From: Aphelocoma coerulescens
Taxonomy: Eukaryota > Chordata > Aves > Passeriformes > Corvidae
Length of the DNA stretch: 64,000 nt
Direction of reading: 5' to 3'
NCBI RefSeq assembly: GCF_041296385.1
Contig: NW_027183520.1
Location: 186,001-250,000, forward strand
This document shows positions 45,456-57,735 of this stretch, piece by piece. Within the stretch, counting starts at the first letter, position 1. Every line of letters starts with the position of its first letter. The notes under the pieces were generated by a model. The model searched no databases and was not told where the DNA came from. It worked only from the letters and a program-made list of their open reading frames with translations. The translations under genes were made by a program, and so were the position numbers.

Positions 45456-46264
45456 ACTATCCGATTTACACCCAGAAGGGCAAAGAAAACAAAATCTCTG
45501 CGTATAAAAAGGAAAGAACTTTGAAGGTTGAAAATATTCCCAGAGACGAGATTAAAACCAAACGAGATTAAATGTTGGTGCCAAAAAAATGGGTATCTGT
45601 TTATCTAATGGTAAGAGAGGCAAAGAGAAAGAAGGAGAAAAGTAGAGAAGAGTTAGAAAAAGCCAAGGTTACTCTAAAAGCATAGGATAAGTCACCACCA
45701 CACTGTGCTACCTTTGTTGCTGCTGAGACAGGGTGGGGGAAGTGGAGAAGTTTTTGCCTTTTTTTTTTCTGCTGTTTGAAGCGTCTTATCTGCCTCTTCC
45801 CATCTCTGGAGCAGTTTGGCTGGAAAGCGGCGGCCCGTCCTCCGAGATGCAGGCTCCATGCTTGCAGCTGAACCTCGGTCCGCCTGGGACGAAGGAGCAG
45901 GGGTAGGGGTTGCACAGCTCACTCGGGATTTCAGTCCAGGGTGAAGGATTGGGGGGTTCTCCCCAGGCGGGCGGCGTCGGCTCCCGGAGGCCTCAGGGTG
46001 TCTCGTGGCTGGCGATGGTGGTGGTGTGGGGAAAGGCAAAGGGCAGGGATTCTACCTTTCGCTTTCGCCTCCACATTTTGCGCCAGTTTTGCCTTCCTTT
46101 TTATGGGCCTCGAGGCGGGCTATGCACGGCCCGTACGGCACGTAGTTTCCAGGCGTTCAAAAGTGATTATGATAAGCAGCCATAATGACGAAGCACTTTT
46201 GAAGCCTTTCTGGTGTTGAGCAGTGATAATGACAAAGCATTTTTTGGAGCCTTTCTCCTATGAT
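45456..46264. other. Spacer between two minisatellite blocks
   Basis: Mixed sequence with a short poly-T at about 45,759-45,768 and a GC-rich middle. On the minus strand CCCATAAAAAGG near 46,103 is TATA-like. The features are LTR-like but I cannot identify a family or ends. Confidence 0.35.
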
Positions 46265-47160
46265 TAGACTCTTGCACACTTCAGAACCAAGGGGCCATTG
46301 TGACACTGCAGGGCCTTGTATAACCAAGGGGTCATTGTAGCACGGCAGGGCCTCGTGGAATCAAGGGGATCGCAGTGACACTGTGGGGCTCCATGAGGCC
46401 ACGGGGCCATTCTGACTGTGTGGAAGCAAGGATACCATTGTTACGCTACGGGGCATCATGGAACCAAGGAGGCCATTGTGAAGCAGCGGGGGAACCCGCT
46501 GAGACTATTATGACACTTCAAGGCCTTGTGACACCGAAGGGCCATTGTGGACCTGCAGGGCCTCGTGGAACCAATGAGACCATTGTGACATCACAGGGCC
46601 TCATGGGAGCCAGGGGCCATTGTGACACAGCCAGGCCTCATAGAACCAAGGGGCCCTTGTGACACTGCGTGGCACCATGGGGCCAAGGAGACCACTGTGA
46701 CACTACAGGGCATCACGGAACTAAGAACTACGTAACAGTAAGAGGCCCAATGGAATCAAGGGGCCATTGTGACACCACAGGGCCTCATAGAACCAAGGAA
46801 ACCATTGTGGCACTGCAAGGTCTCATGGAAGCAAAGGGCCAGTGTGACACAGCCAGGCCTTGTGGAACCAAGGGGCCATTGTGATCCTGGGGAGCCCAAT
46901 AGAACCAAGGAGCCATTGTGACACTGCAGGACCTTATGGAATCATGGAGACCACTGTGACACTCTGTGACCTCATGGAACCAGTGGGCCATAGTGGTATT
47001 TTGCAGCCCCATGGAAGCAAGGAAACCGTTTGGACACAGCAAGGCCTCATGGAAGCAAGGGGCCTTTGTGCCACTGTAGAGCCAAGGAGACCACTGTGAT
47101 ATTGCTGGGCCTCAGGGGAACAAAATTGTGATGCTGCAGGGCCCCAAGGATCCAAAGAAC
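46265..47160. repeat. Minisatellite of about 37-45 bp, block 2
   Basis: Twenty or so imperfect copies of a unit built from CATGGAACCAAGGGGCCATT, GTGACACTGCAGGGCCTC and AAGGAGACCATTGTGACA. Copies are well diverged, so the block is older than arrays I and II. Confidence 0.9.
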
Positions 47161-47224
47161 ATGGAACAGGACTGGTTGGCTTGGCCTCCTGGGGCCACCT
47201 GCCTGGTCTGGCTGACCTTGGCAT

Positions 47225-48060
47225 GTTGAGGGTTGCTTCTCATCTGCCCCTGAAATGCTGGAGTTCCTTCCTTTCCTTTCTGTGGGAAAGAACTGCCCTT
47301 CTCCTCCAGGGACCCATGGCTGAAATTAGGATTCTACCTCCAAATTTGATTCTATCCGAGGACTGTTCCCATGTGAAACCTGCCAGGACAGACAGCTCAG
47401 GCTGGCCTTGGCCTCTTAGGGGCCACCTCTCATCTGCCTTCAAAACACGGGGCGGCTGTGCTTTTCTTCCCATGGAAAAAAACATCTTTCAAGTCCAGCC
47501 ATCCCTGGCCAAAACTGGGAATCCACCTCTGAAATTCCATATATCCAAGGAATAGCTCCCAGACAAAAGCTGCCAGGAATGTCCAGCTTCCCTTGCATTC
47601 CTGAGGGCCAGCTCTCATCTGCCTTTGAAACACTGGGGCTCCTCACTTTTCTGCCAATGGAAAAGAACTGTCCTTCTTGGCCAGACGTCCATGGACAAAA
47701 CTGGGATTTGGCCTCCCAAATTCCCTCTATCCAAGGATCGCTCCAAGACAAAAGCTGCCAAGACAAACAGGTCTGGCTGGCCTTGGCCTCCTTGAGCCAC
47801 CACTAATCAGCCTTTGAAACCCTGGGGCTCTGCCCTTTCCTTCCTGGGGAGAAGAGCTGTCATTCCGGTCCAGGCACCCACAGCTGAAATGGAACTCCAC
47901 CTCCAAAACTCCCCATATGTCCAAGGGTTGCTTTCAGACAGAAGCTGCAAGGACAGACAGGTCTGACTTGCCTTGGCCTCTGGTGGCTGCCTCTCATCTG
48001 CCTTCAAAACACTGGGGTTCTGTGATTTCCTTCCTGTAGAAAAGAACCGACCTTCTTGTC
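47225..48060. repeat. Tandem repeat, about 188-bp unit, five copies
   Basis: The landmark CTCATCTGCC-like sequence occurs near 47,241, 47,431, 47,616, 47,806 and 47,993, spaced 185-190 bp apart. Each unit also has GAAAAGAACTGxCCTTC and GACAAAAGCTGCCA-like parts. Units are diverged at many sites. This size is in the nucleosome-length range typical of satellites; I do not recognise the family. Confidence 0.85.
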
Positions 48061-48898
48061 CAGGTGCCCGTGGCCTCAAGCACGTGATCACTACATAGGG
48101 ACAAAGGGGCTCTGTGCTCAGTGGAGTGGAGCCTGAGGAGAGTGGAGGAGAGTCCTGGGAGGGCTTGAAGGGTGGTTTCAGAGATGGTGGATCCTTTTGA
48201 CATAGTAGAGAACAGCCGGCAAAAGAAAGAATTAATGCAAAGGGCAGCTGGGGAGGTCCAGACTGGACACAAGGAGAAAGGAATTTCACTCCCAGGGCAG
48301 TGCTGTGGTGCCACGTGTCCCCCAGAAGGAGTCTGGAGCAGCCCAAGGCTTTGCGTGCCAAGGCAGAGGCAGGCAGGACGCAGAGCCATCAGCAAAGGAA
48401 GTGGCCGGGGAGGTGGGGCAGCCGGGGGGATGAGGACAGCCTGCAGGGACAGAGACACAGGGCACGGACACTGTAGGACAGCCTGGGCCGGAGAGGGCAG
48501 AGGGATGTGCAGAAGCTGCAAGGCCCTGACAGAGGCAACTTCTGCAGCACTTTGGCCAGGGCTGCTGTCCCTGCCCCTGGGGCCAGTTGGGAGACAAGTG
48601 ACCCTTGCAGCCCTGGGGGCTCATTGCCTCTTTTTTCCTGCTCAGCAGCATAGCAGGGGCCACCCCATGGTCCTGCCCTTGGCATTGCACATGCCCACAT
48701 CCCAGTGCCCCGGGAAGAGTCCCGAGCAATGAGGGAGGGACAGGATCTGCCTTTCCGGCGGCTGGGGCACTGCCTGCAGCCAGCCCGGGCACGGCACAGA
48801 GGCACAGAGGGGTTCCATCAGTTAGGGCTGGGAAGATGCTGACAAGTGACCGGGGGAGAATCATTCCCAGCCCTTGACACAGGAAGCCGGTTGGCACA
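48061..48898. other. Spacer before array II, no gene recognised
   Basis: GC-moderate sequence with short ORFs and no supported exon. The last approximately 30 bp before 48,899 differ from the sequence that precedes the other array II units, which fixes the array edge. Confidence 0.5.
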
Positions 48899-51080
48899 GG
48901 CTGTGCTGGTTTGGACAAATTTGGAGGAAAATATCCTCTGATAGAAGGCAGGTTACACCCAGCCCTCCCCCATCAGGTTTGGGAAAAAAGAATTTTCCTG
49001 GGAAGAAAGTGAAAGAGATAAAACCTATTTTTTTAACAAACACACAGGAAAAGGATAACAATGCTAAATATTAAAACCTCTCGCTGTGCAGAGAAACCTG
49101 GGATAATTTGAGAGTCCTTCTGTGTTTCGGTGGGGTCTCCTGAAACATCCATAGACAGCGAGGCCCGTGCAAAGAAATAGGGACGGATTCTTAAAAGAAG
49201 TTTCAGAGCTCTTTCTTCTCCAGCCACACGGGCGGGGCACTGCCAAAGAACTGAGCAATCACGGCACAACCAGGGCCCTCCTTGCACAGGGCAACACAAA
49301 ATAAGCAGTGCTGAACAGGATTAGGGCACATGTGAGCAGGGAGCAGGGAGACCCCCCGTTCCCAGGCCATGCCTCTACCCCAGGGTCCCCTCTCCCATGA
49401 CCTCATGGCAGGGGGGAGGAACCCCAACACTTCCGTAGGTGCAGTCTCTCTCCTCCTCCTTGCAGCTGGCTCATGGGCCCACATTCAGGGCCCCCACCTC
49501 GGGAGAAAATTCTCCCAATGTGGTCTGATGTGGAAACAGTCAAGAAGAGAAGAAGGGAAAAAAACCCCCAAAGTCCCAGGAAAACAAAGTTCAACTCTCC
49601 ATCTCCCCCCAGAGAAAAGGAGCTGAAAACTGGCTAAAAAGAAACCAAGTTGCTTCCTCTGCTCTTGCTGCAAGCAGGATGCAGAGGAGTGTGTATGTGT
49701 GTCCTTGAACAAACGCTCTGAGAAGTTTGTCCGGTTTTTTTTCCTCTCCCCCCTCTCAGGCTCAGTTGAAAGGCACAGAAATGCACAAAGTTCACTTCTG
49801 GGCATAGAGCAGCGATAGGGGATACACATGATAAAGTCACCCCAAGACACAGGGAGAGAGAATTCAGTGGAAAGACTCCGAGAATTCTGCTCCCAGAGAT
49901 CATTCATTCCTGCTCACACTGACCCTTGTAGAAAGGGGACATCGTTCCCGGCAGCCTGTACTGAGCATGTGGCTCCTGAGTAGGGTTTGTTGTTTAGGAA
50001 ACCTGCTCCGGCTTTTCCATTCTTTCCTTCCAAACAGGAAAACTTCTCCTGGGGCTGTGTGCAGGCAGAGCCCTGAGGAGAGCAGGTGGCACATGGTGCG
50101 CTGGGCTGGGACAGCCAGCTGCAGAGCTCAAGGGAAGAAGCCCAAAGTGTCACAATGGCTCCTTGCCTTCACATGCAACACCTGGGTCACAATGGTCTCC
50201 TTGATTCCATGAGGCCCCACTGTGTCACAATGGCTCCTTGGTTCCATCAGGTTCCGCAGTGTCACCATGGTCTCCTTTGATCCGCACTGTCATCATGGAC
50301 AATTGGTTCCATGAGGCCCCGCAGTGTCACAATGGTCCCTTGCTTCCATAGCTTTGATGTTGTAACAATGGACTCCTTGCTTCTATGAGCTAGCCTGCTT
50401 TTTGCAGAGGTGTCTTTGGTTCCCACAAGGCCCCGCTGTGTCTCAGTGCACCCTGGCTTCCATGTGGATCTGGAGTATCACAAAGGCTCCTTGGTTCCAC
50501 CAGGTCCTGCTGTGTCACAATGGGTCCTGTGGTCCCTGAGGCCCTCCAAAGTCATCATGGAGGCTTGCTTCCATGAGGTTCCATGATGTGCCAGTGGTCA
50601 TCTTGGTTCCAGGAGTTTCCTTAGTGTCACAATGCTCTCCATGCTTCCATTAGGCCCTGCTTTGCCACAATGGTCCCCTTGTTTCCATGAGGCCCCGCTG
50701 TGTCACAATGGACGTACGGTTCCATGATGTTGCGTGGTGTCACCGTGCTCTTCTTGAATCCGCAGTGTAACCATGGACCATTGGTTCCATGTGGCCTGGC
50801 TGTGTCACAATGGGCTCCTTGATTCCATGATTCCCCACGGTGTCACAATGGAGCCTTGTTTCTAGGAGGTTCTGTACTGTCACAATGGTCTCCTTGATGC
50901 CATCAGCCCCTGCAGTGTCACAATGGCTCCTTGGTTCCATGAGGAACACAATAGCTTGGCATAAGCATTGAGCAACAGCTGCTGAACACACCTGGCAACA
51001 TCTGCTTGCATCAAAAGAGGGCTTCAAGCTGACAATGGCACCAGCAGCTTCCATCTGCAACAGAGACCCAGGAAAGGACA
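48899..51080. repeat. Array II unit 1 (edge unit, alpha-like)
   Basis: Minisatellite part at about 50,146-50,945. It is 2182 bp because one minisatellite repeat (about 35 bp, CTTCCATGATTCCCCACAAT) present in the other units is missing near 50,640. It carries CTCCTTGCAGCTGG, the alpha form, near 49,460, but GATGTGGAAAC as in the beta units. Confidence 0.88.
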
Positions 51081-53301
51081 GGCTGTGCCGGTTTGGACAA
51101 ATGTGGAGGAAAATATCCTCTGATAGAAGGCAGGATACACCCAGCCCTCCCCCACCAGGTTTGGGAAAAAAGAATTTTCCTGGGAAGAAAGTGAAAGAGA
51201 TAAAACCTATTTTTTTAACAAACACACAGGAGAAGGATAACAATGCTAAATATTAAAACCTCTCGCTGTGCAGAGAAAGCTGGGATAATTTGAGAGTCCT
51301 TCCGTGTTTCGGTGGGGTCTCCTGAAACATCCATAGACAGCGAGGCCCGTGCAAAGAAACAGGGAGCGATTCTTGAGAGAAGTTTCAGAGCTCTTTCTTC
51401 TCCAGCCACATGGGCGGGGCACTGCCAAAGAACTGAGCAGCCACGGCACAACCAGGGCCCTCCTGGCACAGGGCAACACAAAATAAGCAGTGCTGAACAG
51501 GATTAGGGCACATGTGAGCAGGGAGCAGGGAGACCCCGTGCCCAGGCCATGCCTCTACCCCAGGGTCCCCTCTCCCATGACCTCATGGCAGGGGGGAGGA
51601 ACCCCAACACTTCCGTAGGTGCAGTCTCTCTCCTCCTCCTTGCAGCTGGCTCATGGGCCCACATTCAGGGCTCCCACCTCGGGAGAAAATTCTCCCAATG
51701 TGGTCTGATGTTGAAACAGTCAAGAAGAGAAGAAGGGAAAAAAACCCCCAAAGTCCCAGGAAAACAAAGTTCAACTCTCCATCTCCCTTCAGAGAAAAGG
51801 AGCTGAAAACTGGCTAAAAAGAAACCAAGTTGCTTCCTCCGCTCTTGCTGCAAGCAGGATGCAGAGGAGTGTGTATGTGTGTCCTTGAACAAACGCTCTG
51901 AGAAGTTTGTCCGGTTTTTTTTCCTCTCCCCCCTCTCAGGCTCAGTTGAAAGGCACAGAAATGCACAAAGTTCACTTCTGGGCATAGAGCAGCAATAGGG
52001 GATACACACAATAAAGTCACCCCAAGACACAGGGACAGAGAATTCAGTGGAAAGACTCCGAGAATTCTGCTCCCAGAGATCATTCATTCCTGCTCACCCT
52101 GACCCTTGTAGAAAGGGGACATCGTTCCAGGCAGCCTGTACTGAGCATGTGGCTCCTGAGTGGGGTTTGTTGTTTAGGAAACCTGCTCCGGCTTTTCCAT
52201 TCTTTCCTTGCAAACAGGAAAACTTCTCCTGGGGCTGTGTGCAGGCAGAGCCCTGAGGAGAGCAGGTGGCACATGGTGCGCTGGGCTGGGACAGCCAGCT
52301 GCAGAGCTCAAGGGAAGAAGCCCAAAGTGTCACAATGGCTCCTTGCCTTCACATGCAACACCTGGGTCACAATGGTCTCCTTGATTCCATGAGGCCCCAC
52401 TGTGTCACAATGGCTCCTTGGTTCCATCAGGTTCCGCAGTGTCACCATGGTCTCCTTTGATCCGCATTGTCATCATGGACAATTGGTTCCATGAGGCCCC
52501 GCAGTGTCACAATGGTCCCTTGCTTCCATAGCTTTGATGTTGTAACAATGGACTCCTTGCTTCTATGAGCTAGCCTGCTTTTTGCAGAGGTGTCTTTGGT
52601 TCCCACAAGGCCCCGCTGTGTCTCAGTGCACCCTGGCTTCCATGTGGATCTGGAGTATCACAAAGGCTCCTTGGTTCCACCAGGTCCTGCTGTGTCACAA
52701 TGGGTCCTGTGGTCCCTGAGGCCCTCCAAAGTCATCATGGAGGCTTGCTTCCATGAGGTTCCATGATGTGCCAGTGGTCATCTTGGTTCCAGGAGTTTCC
52801 TTAGTGTCACAATGCTCTCCATGCTTCCATGATTCCCCACAATGTCCCAATGCTCTCCAGGCTTCCATTAGGCCCTGCTTTGCCACAATGGTCCCCTTGT
52901 TTCCATGAGGCCCCGCTGTGTCACAATGGACCTATGGTTCCATGATGTTGCGTGGTGTCACCGTGCTCTTCTTGAATCCGCCGTGTAACAATGGATCATT
53001 GGTTCCGTGCGGCCTGGCCGTGTCACAATGGGCTCCTTGATTCCATGATTCCCCACGGTGTCACAATGGAGCCTTGTTTCTAGGAGGTTCTGTACTGTCA
53101 CAATGGTCTCCTTGATGCCATCAGCCCCTGCAGTGTCACAATGGCTCCTTGGTTCCATGAGGAACACAATAGCTTTGCATAAGCATTGAGCAACAGCTGC
53201 TGAACACACCTGGCAACATCTGCTTGCATCAAAAAAGGGGGGGTCAAGCTGAGAATGGCAGCAGCAGCTTCCATCTGCAACAGACACCCAGGGAAAGGAC
53301 A
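51081..53301. repeat. Array II unit 2 (alpha)
   Basis: Alpha markers: GATGTTGAAACAG near 51,708, CTCCTTGCAGCTGG near 51,640, GCAGGGAGACCCCGTG near 51,525, preceded by AAAAGAGGGCTTCAAGC. The minisatellite part is about 52,326-53,165. Confidence 0.88.
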
Positions 53302-55514
53302 GGCTGTGCCGGTTTGGACAAATTTGGAGGAAAATATCCTCTGATAGAAGGCAGGTTACACCCAGCCCTCCCCCACCAGGTTTGGGAAAAAAGAATTTTC
53401 CTGGGAAGAAAGTGAAAGAGATAAAACCTATTTTTTTAACAAACACACAGGAGAAGGATAACAATGCTAAATATTAAAACCTCTCGCTGTGCAGAGAAAG
53501 CTGGGATAATTTGAGAGTCTTTCCGTGTTTCGGTGGGGTCTCCTGAAACATCCATAGACAGCGAGGCCCGTGCAAAGAAACAGGGAGCGATTCTTGAGAG
53601 AAGTTTCAGAGCTCTTTCTTCTCCAGCCACACGGGCGGGGCACTGCCAAAGAACTGAGCAATCAAGGGACAACCAGGGCCCTCCTGGCACAGGGCAACAC
53701 AAAATAAGCAGTGCTGAACAGGATTAGGGCACATGTAAGCAGGGAGACCCCCGTGCCCAGGCCATGCCTCTACCCCAGGGTCCCCTCTCCCATGACCTCA
53801 TGGCAGGGGGGAGGAACCCCAACACTTCCGTAGGTGTAGTCTCTCTCCTCCTCCTCGGAGCTGGCTCATGGGCCCGCATTCAGGGCCCCCACCTGGGTAG
53901 AAAATTCTCCCAATGTGGTCTGATGTGGAAACAGTCAAGAAGAGAAGAAGGGAAAAAAACCCCCAAAGTCCCAGGAAAACAAAGTTCAACTCTCCATCTC
54001 CCTCCAGAGAAAAGGAGCTGAAAACTGGCTCAAAAGAAACAAGGTTGCTTCCTTCGCTCTTGCTGCAAGCAGGATGCCGAGGAGTGTGTATGTGTGTCCT
54101 TGAACAAACGCTCTGAGAAGTTTGTCCGGTTTTTTTTCCTCTCCCCCCTCTCAGGCTCAGTTGAAAGGCACAGAAATGCACAAAGTTCACTTCTGGGCAT
54201 AGAGCAGCGATAGGGGATACACATGATAAAGTCACCCCAAGACACAGGGACAGAGAATTCAGTGGAAAGACTCTGAGAATTCTGCTCCCAGAGATCATTC
54301 ATTCCTGCTCACACTGACCCTTGTAGAAAGGGGACATCGTTCCAGGCAGCCTGTACTGAGCATGTGGCTCCTGAGTGGGGTTTGTTGTTTGGGAAACCTG
54401 CTCCGGCTTTTCCATTCTTTCCTTCCAAACAGGACAACTTCTCCTGGGGCTGTGTGCAGGCAGAGCCCTGAGGAGAGCAGGTGGCACATGGTGCGCTGGG
54501 CTGGGACAGCCAGCTGCAGAGCTCAAGGGAAGAAGCCCAAAGTGTCACAATGGCTCCTTGCCTTCACATGCAACACCTGGGTCACAATGGTCTCCTTGAT
54601 TCCATGAGGCCCCACTGTGTCACAATGGCTCCTTGGTTCCATCAGGTTCCGCAGTGTCACCATGGTCTCCTTTGATCCGCATTGTCATCATGGACAATTG
54701 GTTCCATGAGGCCCCGCAGTGTCACAATGGTCCCTTGCTTCCATAGCTTTGATGTTGTAACAATGGACTCCTTGCTTCTATGAGCTAGCCTGCTTTTTGC
54801 AGAGGTGTCTTTGGTTCCAACAAGGCCCCGCTGTGTCTCAGTGCACCCTGGCTTCCATGTGGATCTGGAGTATCACAAAGGCTCCTTGGTTCCACCAGGT
54901 CCTGCTGTGTCACAATGGGTCCTGTGGTCCCTGAGGCCCTCCAAAGTCATCATGGAGGCTTGCTTCCATGAGGTTCCATTATGTGCCAGTGGTCATCTTG
55001 GTTCCAGGAGTTTCCTTAGTGTCACAATGCTCTCCATGCTTCCATGATTCCCCACAATGTCACAATGCTCTCCATGCTTCCATTAGGCCCTGCTTTGCCT
55101 CAATGGTCCCCTTGTTTCCATGAGGCCCCGCTGTGTCACAATGGACCTATGGTTCCATGATGTTGCGTGGTGTCACCGTGCTCTTCTTGAATCCGCCGTG
55201 TAACCATGGACCATTGGTTCCATGCGGCCTGGCCGTGTCACAATGGGCTCCTTGATTCCATGATTCCCCACGGTGTCACAATGGAGCCTTGTTTCTAGGA
55301 GGTTCTGTACTGTCACAATTGCCTCCTTGATGCCATCAGCCCCTGCAGTGTCACAATGGCTCCTTGGTTCCATGAGGAACACAATAGCTTGGCATAAGCA
55401 TTGAGCAACAGCTGCTGAACACACCTGGCAACATCTGCTTGCATCAAAAGAGGGCTTCAAGCTGACAATGGCACCAGCAGCTTCCATCTGCAACAGACAC
55501 CCAGGGAAAGGACA
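53302..55514. repeat. Array II unit 3 (beta)
   Basis: Beta markers: GGTGTAGTCTC and CTCCTCGGAGCTGG near 53,835-53,865, CAAGGTTGCTTCCTTCGC near 54,041, preceded by AAAAAAGGGGGGGTC at its start. Minisatellite part about 54,541-55,375. Confidence 0.88.
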
Positions 55515-57735
55515 GGCTGTGCCGGTTTGGACAAATGTGGAGGAAAATATCCTCTGATAGAAGGCAGGTTACACCCAGCCCTCCCCCACCAGCTTCGGGA
55601 AAAAAGAATTTTCCTGGGAAGAAAGTGAAAGAGATAAAAACCATTTTTTTAACAAACACCCAGGAAAAGGAGAACAATGCTAAATATTAAAAGCTCTCGC
55701 TGTGCAGAGAAAGCTGGGATAATTTGAGAGTCCTTCCGTGTTTCGGTGGGGTCTCCTGAAACATCCATAGACAGCGAGGCCCGTGCAAAGAAATAGGGAG
55801 CCATTCATGAGAGAAGTTTCAGAGCTCTTTCTTCTCCAGCCACATGGGCGGGGCACTGCCAAAGAACTGAGCAGCCACGGCACAACCAGGGCCCTCCTGG
55901 CACAGGGCAACACAAAATAAGCAGTGCTGAACAGGATTAGGGCACATGTGAGCAGGGAGCAGGGAGACCCCGTGCCCAGGCCATGCCTCTACCCCAGGGT
56001 CCCCTCTCCCATGACCTCATGGCAGGGGGGAGGAACCCCAACACTTCCGTAGGTGCAGTCTCTCTCCTCCTCCTTGCAGCTGGCTCATGGGCCCACATTC
56101 AGGGCTCCCACCTCGGGAGAAAATTCTCCCAATGTGGTCTGATGTTGAAACAGTCAAGAAGAGAAGAAGGGAAAAAAACCCCCAAAGTCCCAGGAAAACA
56201 AAGTTCAACTCTCCATCTCCCCCCAGAGAAAAGGAGCTGAAAACTGGCTAAAAAGAAACCAAGTTGCTTCCTCTGCTCTTGCTGCAAGCAGGATGCAGAG
56301 GAGTGTGTATGTGTGTCCTTGAACAAACGCTCTGAGAAGTTTGTCCGTTTTTTTTTCCCTCGCCCCCTCTCAGGCTCAGTTGAAAGGCACAGAAATGCAC
56401 AAAGTTCACTTCTGGGCATAGAGCAGCAATAGGGGATACACACGATAAAGTCACCCCAAGACACAGGGAGAGAGAATTCAGTGGAAAGACTCCGAGAATT
56501 CTGCTCCCAGAGATCATTCATTCCTGCTCACACTGACCCTTGTAGAAAGGGGACATCGTTCCCGGCAGCCTGTACTGAGCATGTGGCTCCTGAGTGGGGT
56601 TTGTTGTTTGGGAAACCTGCTCCGGCTTTTCCATTCTTTCCTTCCAAACAGGAAAACTTCTCCTGGGGCTGTGTGCAGGCAGAGCCCTGAGGAGAGCAGG
56701 TGGCACATGGTGCGCTGGGCTGGGACAGCCAGCTGCAGAGCTCAAGGGAAGAAGCCCAAAGTGTCACAATGGCTCCTTGCCTTCACATGCAACACCTGGG
56801 TCACAATGGTCTCCTTGATTCCATGAGGCCCCACTGTGTCACAATGGCTCCTTGGTTCCATCGGGTTCCGCAGTGTCACCATGGTCTCCTTTGATCCGCA
56901 TTGTCATCATGGACAATTGGTTCCATGAGGCCCCGCAGTGTCCCAATGGTCCCTTGCTTCCATAGCTTTGATGTTGTAACAATGGACTCCTTGCTTCTAT
57001 GAGCTAGCCTGCTTTTTGCAGAGGTGTCTTTGGTTCCAACAAGGCCCCGCTGTGTCTCAGTGCACCCTGGCTTCCATGTGGATCTGGAGTATCACAAAGG
57101 CTCCTTGGTTCCACCAGGTCCTGCTGTGTCACAATGGGTCCTGTGGTCCCTGAGGCCCTCCAAAGTCATCATGGAGGCTTGCTTCCATGAGGTTCCATTA
57201 TGTGCCAGTGGTCATCTTGGTTCCAGGAGTTTCCTTAGTGTCACAATGCTCTCCATGCTTCCATGATTCCCCACAATGTCACAATGCTCTCCATGCTTCC
57301 ATTAGGCCCTGCTTTGCCTCAATGGTCCCCTTGTTTCCATGAGGCCCCGCTGTGTCACAATGGACCTATGGTTCCATGATGTTGCGTGGTGTCACCGTGC
57401 TCTTCTTGAATCCGCCGTGTAACCATGGACCATTGGTTCCATGCGGCCTGGCCGTGTCACAATGGGCTCCGTGATTCCACGATTCCCCACGGTGTCACAA
57501 TGGAGCCTTGTTTCTAGGAGGTTCTGTACTGTCACAATTGCCTCCTTGATGCCATCAGCCCCTGCAGTGTCACAATGGCTCCTTGGTTCCATGAGGAACA
57601 CAATAGCTTGGCATAAGCATTGAGCAACAGCTGCTGAACACACCTGGCAACATCTGCTTGCATCAAAAAAGGGGGGGTCAAGCTGACAATGGCACCAGCA
57701 GCTTCCATCTGCAACAGACACCCAGGGAAAGGACA
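55515..57735. repeat. Array II unit 4 (alpha)
   Basis: Alpha markers as in unit 2, including GATGTTGAAACAG near 56,142, and preceded by AAAAGAGGGCTTCAAGC. Minisatellite part about 56,760-57,595. Confidence 0.88.

Noticed and set aside
45123..47160. CRISPR-like regular repeats
   Set aside because: Neighbouring repeats with drifting units and no unique spacers, in an avian genome: a minisatellite.
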